Shown here in pieces: positions 16,975 to 25,577 of a DNA stretch of 64,000 nt (position 1 is the stretch's first letter; every line of letters begins with the position of its first letter). Source of the DNA: Roseburia intestinalis L1-82 (GTDB lineage Bacteria; Bacillota; Clostridia; Lachnospirales; Lachnospiraceae); assembly GCF_900537995.1 (NCBI RefSeq), contig NZ_LR027880.1, positions 931,001 to 995,000 on the forward strand, given 5' to 3'. The position numbers and the translations under genes are program-made. The notes under the pieces are model-generated. The model saw nothing but the letters and a program-made list of their open reading frames with translations. It did no database searches and had not been told where the DNA came from.

Positions 16975-17954
16975 CAAAATTACAAGAACTACTAAAACAG
17001 ATCAACCGGAAGCATGTGTATATCCAGACGCATAATTTCCCTGACCCGGATGCCATTGCGAGTGCGCTTGGGATCCAGGAGCTGTTAAAGCACAATGGAA
17101 TTTCTTCCACGATCTGTTATAAAGGAAAAATAGACCGTTACAGTACCGACAAGCTGCGTGAACTGATGGAGATCGAACTTTTGAATGTGGAGGATCTTAG
17201 TACCATTTTGACAGATGAGGATGAAGTGATCCTTGTGGATGCACAAAAGGGTAATTCAAACATCGTTGACATTACGGGGGACGAGATCATCTGCATCGAT
17301 CATCATCCGGAAAATGAAAAGTTTCCATACCGGTTTAAAGACATCCGGCCGAAAGTGGGAGCATGTGCGACGATCGTTGCACAGTATTTCTTTGAAAATA
17401 ATATCCCGATGGATAGAAGAATCGCCACGACTCTGACATACGGTGTACGGATCGATACCAATAATCTGAGCCGTGGAGTGTCAAAACTCGATATTGAGAT
17501 GCTCTACCGGATGTTTGATGAATGTGATTATGAGGTCATCCATATGTTAGAAAACAGTAATCTGTGTTTTGATGATCTGATGGCATATTCGAGTGCGATT
17601 TCAAGTATTGAAGTATATGATGACATCAGTTTCTGCAATACTGGTAAGGATTGTCCGGTCATTGCAAATATATCCGATTTCATGCTTGCTTTAAAAGAAG
17701 TGTCATTTTCCGTCGTGTATTCGAGAAAGTCAGACGGAATCAAACTTTCCGTGCGCAGTGAAAAGAGTATGCTCGATGCAGGAAAGATTGTGGCGGAGGC
17801 ACTGAAAGGAATTGGCAATGGCGGCGGCCACGCATCGATGGCTGGAGGATTTGTGCCGTGTACGGGCAGCGACATGGATGTAAAACTGTTAGAGGCACAG
17901 ATGAAGGAGCGGTTTTTAAACGTGATCGCAGATGTGAAAAAACGTGCTCTGTGA
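16971..17954 (+). CDS. DHH/DHHA1 phosphoesterase (NrnA-like)
   Basis: 327 residues. DHH-family motifs: THNFPDPDAIASALG (about 20-34), VDAQ, CIDHHPE (motif III, near 110) and the DHHA1 C-terminal GNGGGHASMAGGF. This is the layout of NrnA-type enzymes that degrade nanoRNAs and/or pAp. It overlaps the preceding HAD phosphatase by four bases. A DNA/RNA-turnover role is inferred from family; the exact substrate is open. Similar two-domain proteins exist that hydrolyse cyclic dinucleotides, but the PAS/GGDEF parts of GdpP are absent. Confidence 0.85.
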   Translation: MTKLQELLKQINRKHVYIQTHNFPDPDAIASALGIQELLKHNGISSTICYKGKIDRYSTDKLRELMEIELLNVEDLSTILTDEDEVILVDAQKGNSNIVDITGDEIICIDHHPENEKFPYRFKDIRPKVGACATIVAQYFFENNIPMDRRIATTLTYGVRIDTNNLSRGVSKLDIEMLYRMFDECDYEVIHMLENSNLCFDDLMAYSSAISSIEVYDDISFCNTGKDCPVIANISDFMLALKEVSFSVVYSRKSDGIKLSVRSEKSMLDAGKIVAEALKGIGNGGGHASMAGGFVPCTGSDMDVKLLEAQMKERFLNVIADVKKRAL

Positions 17955-17970
17955 AAAGCATGAAGCCCTC

Positions 17971-17999
17971 TTGACATTCTCACTTTCCGAGTCTATACT
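17971..17999 (+). promoter_or_regulatory. Promoter of the ileS T-box leader
   Basis: Consensus-like TTGACA (17971-17976), 17-bp spacer, TATACT (17994-17999). The transcript would start near 18006 and run into the T-box. Confidence 0.8.
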
Positions 18000-18005
18000 A
18001 AAGAC

Positions 18006-18306
18006 TAGATTTTTGGCAAAAGGCAATGACGAAGACAGTAGTTCATCAGGAAAAGCAACAGAGAGCCGGAGCAGGTGGAAACCGGTGCGAGTATCTGCTG
18101 AATGAAAATCACTTCCAAGCCGCAGTCTGAAATGGTCAAGGCAGATCACGACTGGGATTTTCCGTGACAGAGTAAGCGCTGACGCATTTCCTGCGTTACA
18201 GGGAACGTGTATCCGGAGTTTATTAGTTCCGTGTACATTTGTATATCAGGTGGTATCACGAAGTATTTAAGCCCTCGTCCTATATACAGGACGAGGGCTT
18301 TTTTAA
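18006..18306 (+). promoter_or_regulatory. T-box riboswitch, isoleucine-specific, with terminator
   Basis: Features in order: stem I with the AGAGAGCCGG region (about 18059-18070), specifier loop GAGTATCTGCTGAA with ATC (Ile) at 18093-18095, a distal leader, the T-box TGGTATCACG (18251-18260), and a terminator with stem GCCCTCGTCCT/AGGACGAGGGC (18271-18281 and 18288-18298) and T-run. The TGGT bulge suits an ACCA tRNA end. The T-box differs from the usual TGGNACCGCG. Uncharged tRNA-Ile should favour read-through into ileS. Confidence 0.9.
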
Positions 18307-18426
18307 TTCATAGGAAATTACGTCCTATGAATTAAAAAGCCCTCCGGGCGGGATGCGCACTTCGCGGAGAAGAAGTTTGCTGTAAACAGCACCGCTCGGG
18401 CGCGAAAGAGTCGCAAGCGACTCTTT
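18304..18426 (+). repeat. Second-family leader hairpin array, copy 1 (before ileS)
   Basis: A perfect 14-bp stem, TTTAATTCATAGGA/TCCTATGAATTAAA (18304-18317, 18325-18338), with loop AATTACG, is followed by GCCC-TCC-GGGC (18341-18351) and CGGGAT. Two copy-specific hairpins come next: GCTGT-AA-ACAGC (18379-18390, outer bases shared) and AAAGAGTCG-CAAG-CGACTCTTT (18405-18426). The first part recurs at 47.2 kb with the same loop but changed, still paired, stem bases. Confidence 0.7.
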
Positions 18427-18448
18427 ATTAAATCAATGGAGGTTAACA

Positions 18449-21400
18449 ATGTATAAGAAAGTTGATGCGAATCTGAATTTCGTAGACAGAGAAAAACAGA
18501 TCGAGAAGTTCTGGAATGACAATGACATCTTTAAGAAGAGCATGGAACACCGCAAGGAAGGAGAGACCTACACCTTTTATGACGGCCCGCCAACTGCAAA
18601 CGGCAAGCCGCACATCGGACATGTGGAGACCCGTACGATCAAAGATATGATTCCGAGATACCAGACCATGAAAGGAAAATTCGTTCCGCGTAAAGCCGGC
18701 TGGGATACACATGGACTCCCGGTAGAACTTGAGGTTGAGAAACTTCTTGGCTTAAACGGAAAAGAGCAGATCGAAGAATACGGTATGGAGCCTTTCATCA
18801 AAAAATGTAAGGAATCCGTATGGAAATACAAAGGAATGTGGGAAGATTTCTCAAAGACCGTTGGTTTCTGGGCTGATATGGACAATCCATATGTTACTTA
18901 CGATGACAATTTTATTGAGTCCGAATGGTGGGCATTAAAAGAAATCTGGAACAAAAACCTTTTATACAAAGGATTTAAAATCGTTCCTTACTGTCCGCGC
19001 TGCGGTACCCCGTTATCTTCCCAGGAGGTTGCACAGGGTTATAAGACGGTCAAAGAGCGCTCTGCAGTTGCACGTTTTAAAGTAATCGGAGAGGATGCAT
19101 ATTTCCTTGCATGGACTACAACTCCTTGGACACTGCCGTCTAACGTCGCACTCTGTGTGAACCCGGAAGAGACTTACTGCAAAGTAAAAGCGGTTGACGG
19201 ATATACCTATTATATGGCAGAGGCACTGCTTGACACGGTACTTGGCAAACTGCTTGACAAGGATGCGCCAGAGGGAACAAAGGCATACGAAGTATTAGAG
19301 ACTTATAAAGGAAGCGATTTAGAGTACAAAGAGTATGAGCCGTTATTTGACTGTGCAAAAGAGATCATTGAAAAACAGCACAAAAAAGCGCATTACATTG
19401 TATGTGACACCTATGTAACCATGACAGACGGTACCGGTATCGTTCATATCGCACCTGCATTCGGTGAAGATGATGCCGCTGTCGGAAGAAAATATGACCT
19501 TCCATTCGTACAGCTTGTAGACGGAAAAGGTGAGCTGACCAAAGAGACACCATATGCCGGTGTTTTTGTAAAGAAAGCAGATCCTATGGTATTAAAAGAT
19601 CTCGATGAAAAGGGACTGTTATTCGATGCTCCGAAGTTCGAGCATGAATATCCGCACTGCTGGAGATGTGACACACCGCTCATCTACTACGCAAGAGAAT
19701 CCTGGTTTATCAAAATGACTGCAGTCAAAGATGACCTGATCCGCAACAACAATACTGTAAACTGGATCCCGGATTCTATCGGAAAAGGACGTTTCGGTGA
19801 CTGGCTTGAGAATATCCAGGACTGGGGTATCTCCCGTAACCGTTACTGGGGAACACCACTTCCGGTATGGGAGTGTGAATGTGGACATCAGGAGTGCATC
19901 GGAAGCCGTGCAGAACTTGCAGAGAGAAGCGGAAATCCGGAGGATGCAAAGGTAGAACTTCATCGTCCGTATATTGATGCAGTTACCTTCAAATGCCCGG
20001 ACTGTGGCAAAGAAATGCACCGTGTACCGGAGGTTATCGACTGCTGGTTCGATTCCGGAGCAATGCCATTCGCACAGCACCATTATCCGTTTGAGAATAA
20101 AGACGTCTTTGAGAAACAGTTCCCGGCGAAATTTATCTCCGAGGCAGTTGACCAGACAAGAGGATGGTTCTACTCTCTGATGGCAGAGTCCACCCTGTTA
20201 TTTAACAAAGCTCCGTATGAGAACGTCATCGTTCTTGGACATGTACAGGATGAGAACGGACAGAAGATGAGTAAGTCTAAAGGAAATGCAGTTGATCCGT
20301 TTGATGCATTAGAGACTTACGGCGCAGATGCGATCCGCTGGTATTTCTATACAAGCAGTGCACCATGGATCCCGAAGCGTTTCAGTGGCAAGCTGGTACA
20401 GGAAGGACAGCGTAAATTCATGGGTACCCTGTGGAATACTTATGCATTCTTCGTGCTGTATGCAAACATCGACCAGTTTGATGCAACAAAATATACCTTA
20501 GATTATGAAAAATTATCCGTTATGGATAAGTGGCTGCTGTCAAAATTGAATTCCGCAATCAAGGGAACGGATGAGAACCTTGCAAATTACCGCATTCCGG
20601 AAGCTGCAAAGGTACTTGATGAGTTCGTGGATGACATGAGTAACTGGTATGTCAGAAGAAGCCGTGACCGTTTCTGGGCAAAAGGCATGGAGCAGGATAA
20701 GATCAACGCATATATGACACTTTATACTGCATTAGTTGAGATCTGCAAGGCTGCTGCACCGATGATCCCGTTCATGACAGAGGAGATCTATCAGAACCTG
20801 GTACGTTCCATCAATACAGAGGCACCGGAGAGCATCCATCTGTGCGACTTCCCGGCTGTCAATGATGCATGGATCGACAAAGATTTAGAGAAAAATATGG
20901 ATGAGGTCTTAAAGATCGTTGTTATGGGTCGTGCGTGCCGTAACTCTGCAAATATCAAGAATCGTCAGCCAATCGGAAATATGTATGTCAAAGCACCGAA
21001 TGTACTGCCAGAATATTTTGTGGAGATCATCGAGGATGAGTTAAATGTGAAGAAAGTAAACTTCACAGAGGATGTCAGTGCATATACAAGTTATACGTTC
21101 AAACCACAGCTTCGTACTGTCGGACCGAAATATGGCAAGTTCTTAGGACAGATCCAGAAAGCACTTGCAGAGTTAGACGGAAACAAGGCAATGGCTGAAT
21201 TAAAGGCAGACGGTGTACTTACACTTCCGTCAGTTAGTGATGATGTAAAATTATCTGAGGAAGATCTTTTAATCACCATGACACAGATGGAAGGTTATGT
21301 GACAGAGGGCGATAATACTGTGACTGTCGTACTTGATACAAACCTGACGCCGGAACTGGTAGAGGAAGGATTTGTCCGCGAGATCATCAGTAAGATTCAG

Positions 21401-21640
21401 ACCATGCGTAAGGAAGCAGGATTTGAGGTTATGGATAAAATCTCCATTTACTATCATGCAGATGAAAAAGTAGCCGACATCTTTAATAAGTACGAAAATG
21501 ACATCATGGGTGATGTTTTAGGTACTGAGGTTGTAGCAGAAGCTGATTCTTTTGACTCCGGAGAAAACGGAATCTACTGCAAAGAATGGAACATCAATGG
21601 GGAAAAAGTATTGCTCGGAGTCAAAAAAGGAGAAAACTAG
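18449..21640 (+). CDS. ileS: Isoleucyl-tRNA synthetase, eukaryotic-type (IleS2)
   Basis: 1063 residues; class I synthetase charging tRNA-Ile. HIGH motif at 55-58 (NGKPHIGHVETRT), KMSKS at 606-610, editing domain between, cysteine pairs CPRCG, CECGHQEC and CPDCG that may bind zinc, and an anticodon domain after about residue 690. Length and the motif TRTIKDMIPRYQTMKG match the eukaryotic-like IleRS2 group rather than the ~930-residue IleRS1; IleRS2 enzymes are known to be much less sensitive to mupirocin. Controlled by the upstream T-box. GGAGGT precedes the ATG. Stop abuts the glgP start. Confidence 0.95.
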   Translation: MYKKVDANLNFVDREKQIEKFWNDNDIFKKSMEHRKEGETYTFYDGPPTANGKPHIGHVETRTIKDMIPRYQTMKGKFVPRKAGWDTHGLPVELEVEKLLGLNGKEQIEEYGMEPFIKKCKESVWKYKGMWEDFSKTVGFWADMDNPYVTYDDNFIESEWWALKEIWNKNLLYKGFKIVPYCPRCGTPLSSQEVAQGYKTVKERSAVARFKVIGEDAYFLAWTTTPWTLPSNVALCVNPEETYCKVKAVDGYTYYMAEALLDTVLGKLLDKDAPEGTKAYEVLETYKGSDLEYKEYEPLFDCAKEIIEKQHKKAHYIVCDTYVTMTDGTGIVHIAPAFGEDDAAVGRKYDLPFVQLVDGKGELTKETPYAGVFVKKADPMVLKDLDEKGLLFDAPKFEHEYPHCWRCDTPLIYYARESWFIKMTAVKDDLIRNNNTVNWIPDSIGKGRFGDWLENIQDWGISRNRYWGTPLPVWECECGHQECIGSRAELAERSGNPEDAKVELHRPYIDAVTFKCPDCGKEMHRVPEVIDCWFDSGAMPFAQHHYPFENKDVFEKQFPAKFISEAVDQTRGWFYSLMAESTLLFNKAPYENVIVLGHVQDENGQKMSKSKGNAVDPFDALETYGADAIRWYFYTSSAPWIPKRFSGKLVQEGQRKFMGTLWNTYAFFVLYANIDQFDATKYTLDYEKLSVMDKWLLSKLNSAIKGTDENLANYRIPEAAKVLDEFVDDMSNWYVRRSRDRFWAKGMEQDKINAYMTLYTALVEICKAAAPMIPFMTEEIYQNLVRSINTEAPESIHLCDFPAVNDAWIDKDLEKNMDEVLKIVVMGRACRNSANIKNRQPIGNMYVKAPNVLPEYFVEIIEDELNVKKVNFTEDVSAYTSYTFKPQLRTVGPKYGKFLGQIQKALAELDGNKAMAELKADGVLTLPSVSDDVKLSEEDLLITMTQMEGYVTEGDNTVTVVLDTNLTPELVEEGFVREIISKIQTMRKEAGFEVMDKISIYYHADEKVADIFNKYENDIMGDVLGTEVVAEADSFDSGENGIYCKEWNINGEKVLLGVKKGEN

Positions 21641-24100
21641 ATGAAGGAAAATGTTTTCAACAAAGAAGCGTTTATTGAGGATGTAAAAGAAAATGTAAAG
21701 AATCTTTACCGCAAAACGTTAGATGAGGCGTCACAGCAGGAGATTTTTCAGGCAGTTTCCTACACGGTAAAAGATGTCATTATTGATGACTGGCTTGCCA
21801 CACAGAAAGCGTTTGACAAACAGGATCCCAAGATGGTTTACTACATGTCCATGGAGTTTTTAATGGGTCGTGCGCTTGGCAACAACATGATCAATTTAAA
21901 AATGTACAAAGAGGTCAAAGAGGCACTCGAGGAGATCGGTCTGAACTTAGATGAGATCGAGGATCAGGAGCCGGATCCGGCACTTGGAAATGGCGGACTC
22001 GGACGTCTTGCAGCCTGCTTTATGGAGTCACTGGCAACACTTGGATACGCAGCTTACGGCTGCGGTATCCGTTACCGTTACGGAATGTTCAAACAGAAGA
22101 TCAAAGACGGTTTTCAGGTGGAAGTGCCGGATAACTGGTTAAAGAATGGATATCCGTTTGAACTTCGCCGTCCGGAGTATTCCTATGAAGTTAAATTCGG
22201 CGGTTATGTCCGTGCAGAAGTGACAGAAGAGGGAAAAACACGTTTTATACAGGAAAATTACCAGTCTGTTTTAGCGGTACCGTATGATATGCCGATCGTA
22301 GGTTATGGCAATCATGTGGTAGATACCTTAATGATCTGGGATGCAGAGCCGATGGAGTGCTTTGAGTTAGATTCCTTTGACAAGGGAGATTACCACAAGG
22401 CAGTAGAGCAGGAAAATCTTGCCCGCAACTTAGTGGAAGTACTTTATCCGAATGATAATCATATCGCAGGAAAAGAGCTTCGTTTAAAACAGCAGTATTT
22501 CTTTGTATCTGCAAGTGTACAGCGTGCATTAGCACGTTACAAAAAACATCATGATGATATCCACAAGCTGCCGGAGAAAGTGACATTCCAGTTAAATGAT
22601 ACACATCCGACTGTTGCAGTGGCAGAACTTATGCGTATTTTACTTGACGAAGAAGGATTAAGCTGGGATGAGGCATGGGAGATCACAACAAAGACCTGTG
22701 CATACACCAACCACACGATCATGGCTGAGGCACTTGAAAAATGGCCGATCGAGATATTCTCAAGGCTGCTTCCGCGTATCTATCAGATTGTTGAGGAGAT
22801 CAACCGCAGATTTATTTTACAGATCCAGGCAGAGTTCCCTGGAGATAATGGCAAGGTTGCCCGTATGGCAATCGTTTATGATGGTCAGGTAAAGATGGCA
22901 CATCTTGCGATCGCAGCAGGATATTCTGTAAACGGTGTGGCAAAACTCCACACAGAGATTTTAAAGAATGAGCAGCTTCATGATTTTTATGAGTTATTCC
23001 CGCAGAAGTTCAACAACAAGACGAACGGAATCACGCAGCGTAGATTCTTAATGCATGGTGATCCATTGCTTGCAGACTGGGTAAGTGAGCATATCGGAAA
23101 TGACTGGATCACAAATCTTGCCCATATTGAAAAGCTGGCGATTTATGCAACTGATAAGAAAGCACAGCAGGAGTTCATGAATATCAAATATCAGAACAAA
23201 CTGCGTCTTGCAAAATACATCAAAGAGCACAACGGCATCGAAGTAGATCCGCGTTCCATCTTTGATGTGCAGGTAAAACGTCTGCATGAATACAAACGTC
23301 AGTTGCTGAATATTTTACATGTCATGTATCTGTATAATGAATTAAAAGAGCACCCGGATATGGATTTCTATCCGAGAACCTTTATTTTTGGTGCAAAGGC
23401 AGCAGCAGGCTACAAGAACGCAAAACTTACGATCAAACTGATCAACAATGTGGCGGACGTTATCAACAATGACAGAAGCATTAACGGCAAGATCAAAGTC
23501 GTATTTATTGAAGATTACCGCGTATCGATCGCAGAGTGGATCTTTGCGGCAGCAGATGTCAGCGAGCAGATCTCCACAGCTAGTAAAGAGGCATCCGGAA
23601 CCGGTAACATGAAATTCATGTTAAACGGTGCACTGACACTCGGAACGATGGATGGTGCCAATGTTGAGATCGTCGAGGAAGTCGGTAAAGAAAATGCATT
23701 TATTTTCGGTATGAGTTCCGATGAAGTCATTGCACATGAGAGAAACCGTGACTATGATCCAATGCAGATCTTCAACAGTGATCAGGATATCCGCAAGGTA
23801 CTGATGCAGCTCATCAATGGATTTTATTCACCGAATGATCCTGAGTTATTCCGTGACCTGTACAATTCACTGCTCAATACACAGTGTACACAGTTTGCAG
23901 ATACCTATTTCATCTTAAAAGATTTCCGTTCTTATGCAGAAGCACAGAAACGCGTCATGGAAGCATACAAAGATGAAGAAGGTTGGGCAAAGAGTGCAAT
24001 CTTAAATATCGCACATGCCGGTAAATTCTCCTCTGACCGTACGATCCAGGAGTATGTGGATGATATCTGGCACTTAGACAAAATTACCGTAGAGGTATAA
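21641..24100 (+). CDS. glgP: Glycogen/starch/maltodextrin phosphorylase
   Basis: 819 residues, the full family length. It splits alpha-1,4-glucan with phosphate to give glucose-1-phosphate. PLP lysine Lys658 lies in EASGTGNMKFMLNG; GNGGLGRLAACFMES and KRLHEYKRQ are family motifs. The ATG directly follows the ileS stop, so it may be translated from the same message and indirectly feel the T-box, although AAAAGGAG just upstream gives it its own ribosome site. Glycogen genes are otherwise absent here. Confidence 0.94.
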   Translation: MKENVFNKEAFIEDVKENVKNLYRKTLDEASQQEIFQAVSYTVKDVIIDDWLATQKAFDKQDPKMVYYMSMEFLMGRALGNNMINLKMYKEVKEALEEIGLNLDEIEDQEPDPALGNGGLGRLAACFMESLATLGYAAYGCGIRYRYGMFKQKIKDGFQVEVPDNWLKNGYPFELRRPEYSYEVKFGGYVRAEVTEEGKTRFIQENYQSVLAVPYDMPIVGYGNHVVDTLMIWDAEPMECFELDSFDKGDYHKAVEQENLARNLVEVLYPNDNHIAGKELRLKQQYFFVSASVQRALARYKKHHDDIHKLPEKVTFQLNDTHPTVAVAELMRILLDEEGLSWDEAWEITTKTCAYTNHTIMAEALEKWPIEIFSRLLPRIYQIVEEINRRFILQIQAEFPGDNGKVARMAIVYDGQVKMAHLAIAAGYSVNGVAKLHTEILKNEQLHDFYELFPQKFNNKTNGITQRRFLMHGDPLLADWVSEHIGNDWITNLAHIEKLAIYATDKKAQQEFMNIKYQNKLRLAKYIKEHNGIEVDPRSIFDVQVKRLHEYKRQLLNILHVMYLYNELKEHPDMDFYPRTFIFGAKAAAGYKNAKLTIKLINNVADVINNDRSINGKIKVVFIEDYRVSIAEWIFAAADVSEQISTASKEASGTGNMKFMLNGALTLGTMDGANVEIVEEVGKENAFIFGMSSDEVIAHERNRDYDPMQIFNSDQDIRKVLMQLINGFYSPNDPELFRDLYNSLLNTQCTQFADTYFILKDFRSYAEAQKRVMEAYKDEEGWAKSAILNIAHAGKFSSDRTIQEYVDDIWHLDKITVEV

Positions 24101-24160
24101 GAAAATCGTATAAGATAGCAGACTGCCTGTTTTAGCAGGCAGGTCTGTGCACAAAAAAAG

Positions 24161-24201
24161 AAACCCGGCTTTGGGGTCATGAACCTTAAAGCCGGGTTTT
24201 T
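24161..24201. terminator. Bidirectional terminator
   Basis: AAACCCGGCTTT (24161-24172) pairs with AAAGCCGGGTTT (24188-24199), with A and T tracts on both sides; a weaker GCCTG/CAGGC hairpin precedes it. It separates glgP from the opposing small gene. Confidence 0.85.
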
Positions 24202-24225
24202 ACATAATAATGTTTTTTTAATATC

Positions 24226-24519
24226 TTAGTTTAAAATCTTAATACTTCCTAAAAGTGGAAGCTCTTTTTCTTCATCTTTGCAGGCATATACTAATCCCAT
24301 GATCCAGAAAATAAAGAATACAATGGAGAGAATGCCGCTGACAGCCCATCCACAGATCGGAATGCGCGAAATAATAATGCTGTTGATCAGTGATGCAAGG
24401 TATAACACCAGTGACTGGTTTAAATGAAATTTTGCACCCTCTTTGTCACCGGCGCAGAATGCAATCAGCCAGCCGATAAGCGTGATGTAGGAAACGATTC
24501 CTGTTGTTTTCTTGTCCAT
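24226..24519 (-). CDS. Small Tic20/DUF4870-like membrane protein
   Basis: 97 residues with three hydrophobic helices. Segments KEGAKFHLNQSLVLYLASLIN and the C-terminal IFWIMGLVYACKDEEKELPLLG fit the DUF4870/Tic20-like family, of unknown function in bacteria. An in-frame ATG exists 63 bp upstream, but GAGGAGG seven bases before 24519 marks this start. It stands alone and shares a terminator with glgP. Confidence 0.75.
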   Translation of the reverse strand: MDKKTTGIVSYITLIGWLIAFCAGDKEGAKFHLNQSLVLYLASLINSIIISRIPICGWAVSGILSIVFFIFWIMGLVYACKDEEKELPLLGSIKILN

Positions 24520-24839
24520 AAGTAAACCTCCTCGAAAATTTAATAACATTTGTATTCTAACACTCCTATCAGCAAAATGCAAAAAATATAGAGAAAAAAA
24601 GAAAATTTTGCAGAAATTAAGGAAAATGTAAAGTAAATCTTTTGAAAATCTTTATCTTTTTCTGCGGGCGTTCTTTGCATTCGGAAGGTAAGATAATACA
24701 CAAAGGAGGATAAGAGCAGAAATAATTCAGGTGTGCCGGAAATAACATAAGATTTGTTTCATTTTGATAAGGTAAATGATATACTGATAGGAAGTGTGGC
24801 AAAAAGGAATATCTGCGGCACAGAAAGAAAAGGGGAGAA

Positions 24840-24858
24840 GTGTGAAAATCTTTCACAC
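24840..24858 (+). promoter_or_regulatory. Hairpin between Shine-Dalgarno and start of the response regulator
   Basis: GTGTGAAA (24840-24847) and TTTCACAC (24851-24858) form a perfect 8-bp stem with loop ATC. The nearest ribosome site GGGGAG (24831-24836) lies 33 nt before the ATG at 24870, so the stem would shorten the effective spacing to about 14. The remaining upstream gap (24520-24830) shows no gene. Confidence 0.5.
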
Positions 24859-24869
24859 AGACAAAAATA

Positions 24870-25577
24870 ATGGAACAGTACAATATTTTAATCGTAGAAG
24901 ATGACAAAGAGATCCGTGATGGAATCGAGATATTTTTAAAGAGTCAGAATTACAATGTTTATAAAGCGGCAGACGGTGTGGAAGGATTAGAGATTATTGA
25001 GAGCAAAGAGATACATCTTGCGATCGTGGATATCATGATGCCGCGGATGGATGGTGTCACAATGACATTAAAACTCAGGGAACATCATGATTTTCCAGTC
25101 ATTATGCTTTCTGCAAAGTCGGAGGAGACGGACAAGGTCATTGGGCTTAATATCGGTGCGGATGATTATGTGACCAAACCGTTTACACCGTTAGAGCTGA
25201 TGGCGCGTGTCAATTCCCAGCTCAGACGTTACACAAAATTCAATAACAGAGGGCAGAACAAAAAAGAAAACGACAGGGTGCATGTCATCGGCGGAATCGA
25301 ACTGAACGAGGATACGGTTGAAGTATTTGTGGATGGTAAACCTGTGAAAATGACACCGATCGAGTTTAAGATTTTAGCACTTCTGATGAAAAATCCGGGA
25401 AGAGTTTATTCGGCAGACGAGATTTACGAACGTGTCTGGAATGAAAAAGCAATCAATACAGATACGATCATGGTGCATGTGAGAAATATCAGGGATAAGA
25501 TCGAGATCAATCCGAGAGAACCAAAATATTTAAAGGTGGTGTGGGGCGTTGGATATAAAATGGAAAAACAGCCGTAA
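24870..25577 (+). CDS. OmpR/PhoB-family response regulator
   Basis: 235 residues. Receiver domain with acidic pair EDD near residue 10, phosphoacceptor Asp54 in IVDIMMPRMDG and the conserved lysine in TKPFTPLEL. The C-terminal winged helix (about 140-233) has IEFKILALLMKNPGRVYS and the recognition region HVRNIRDKIE. It overlaps the downstream histidine kinase by 29 bp. No resistance or transport genes adjoin, so the regulon is unknown. Confidence 0.92.
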   Translation: MEQYNILIVEDDKEIRDGIEIFLKSQNYNVYKAADGVEGLEIIESKEIHLAIVDIMMPRMDGVTMTLKLREHHDFPVIMLSAKSEETDKVIGLNIGADDYVTKPFTPLELMARVNSQLRRYTKFNNRGQNKKENDRVHVIGGIELNEDTVEVFVDGKPVKMTPIEFKILALLMKNPGRVYSADEIYERVWNEKAINTDTIMVHVRNIRDKIEINPREPKYLKVVWGVGYKMEKQP

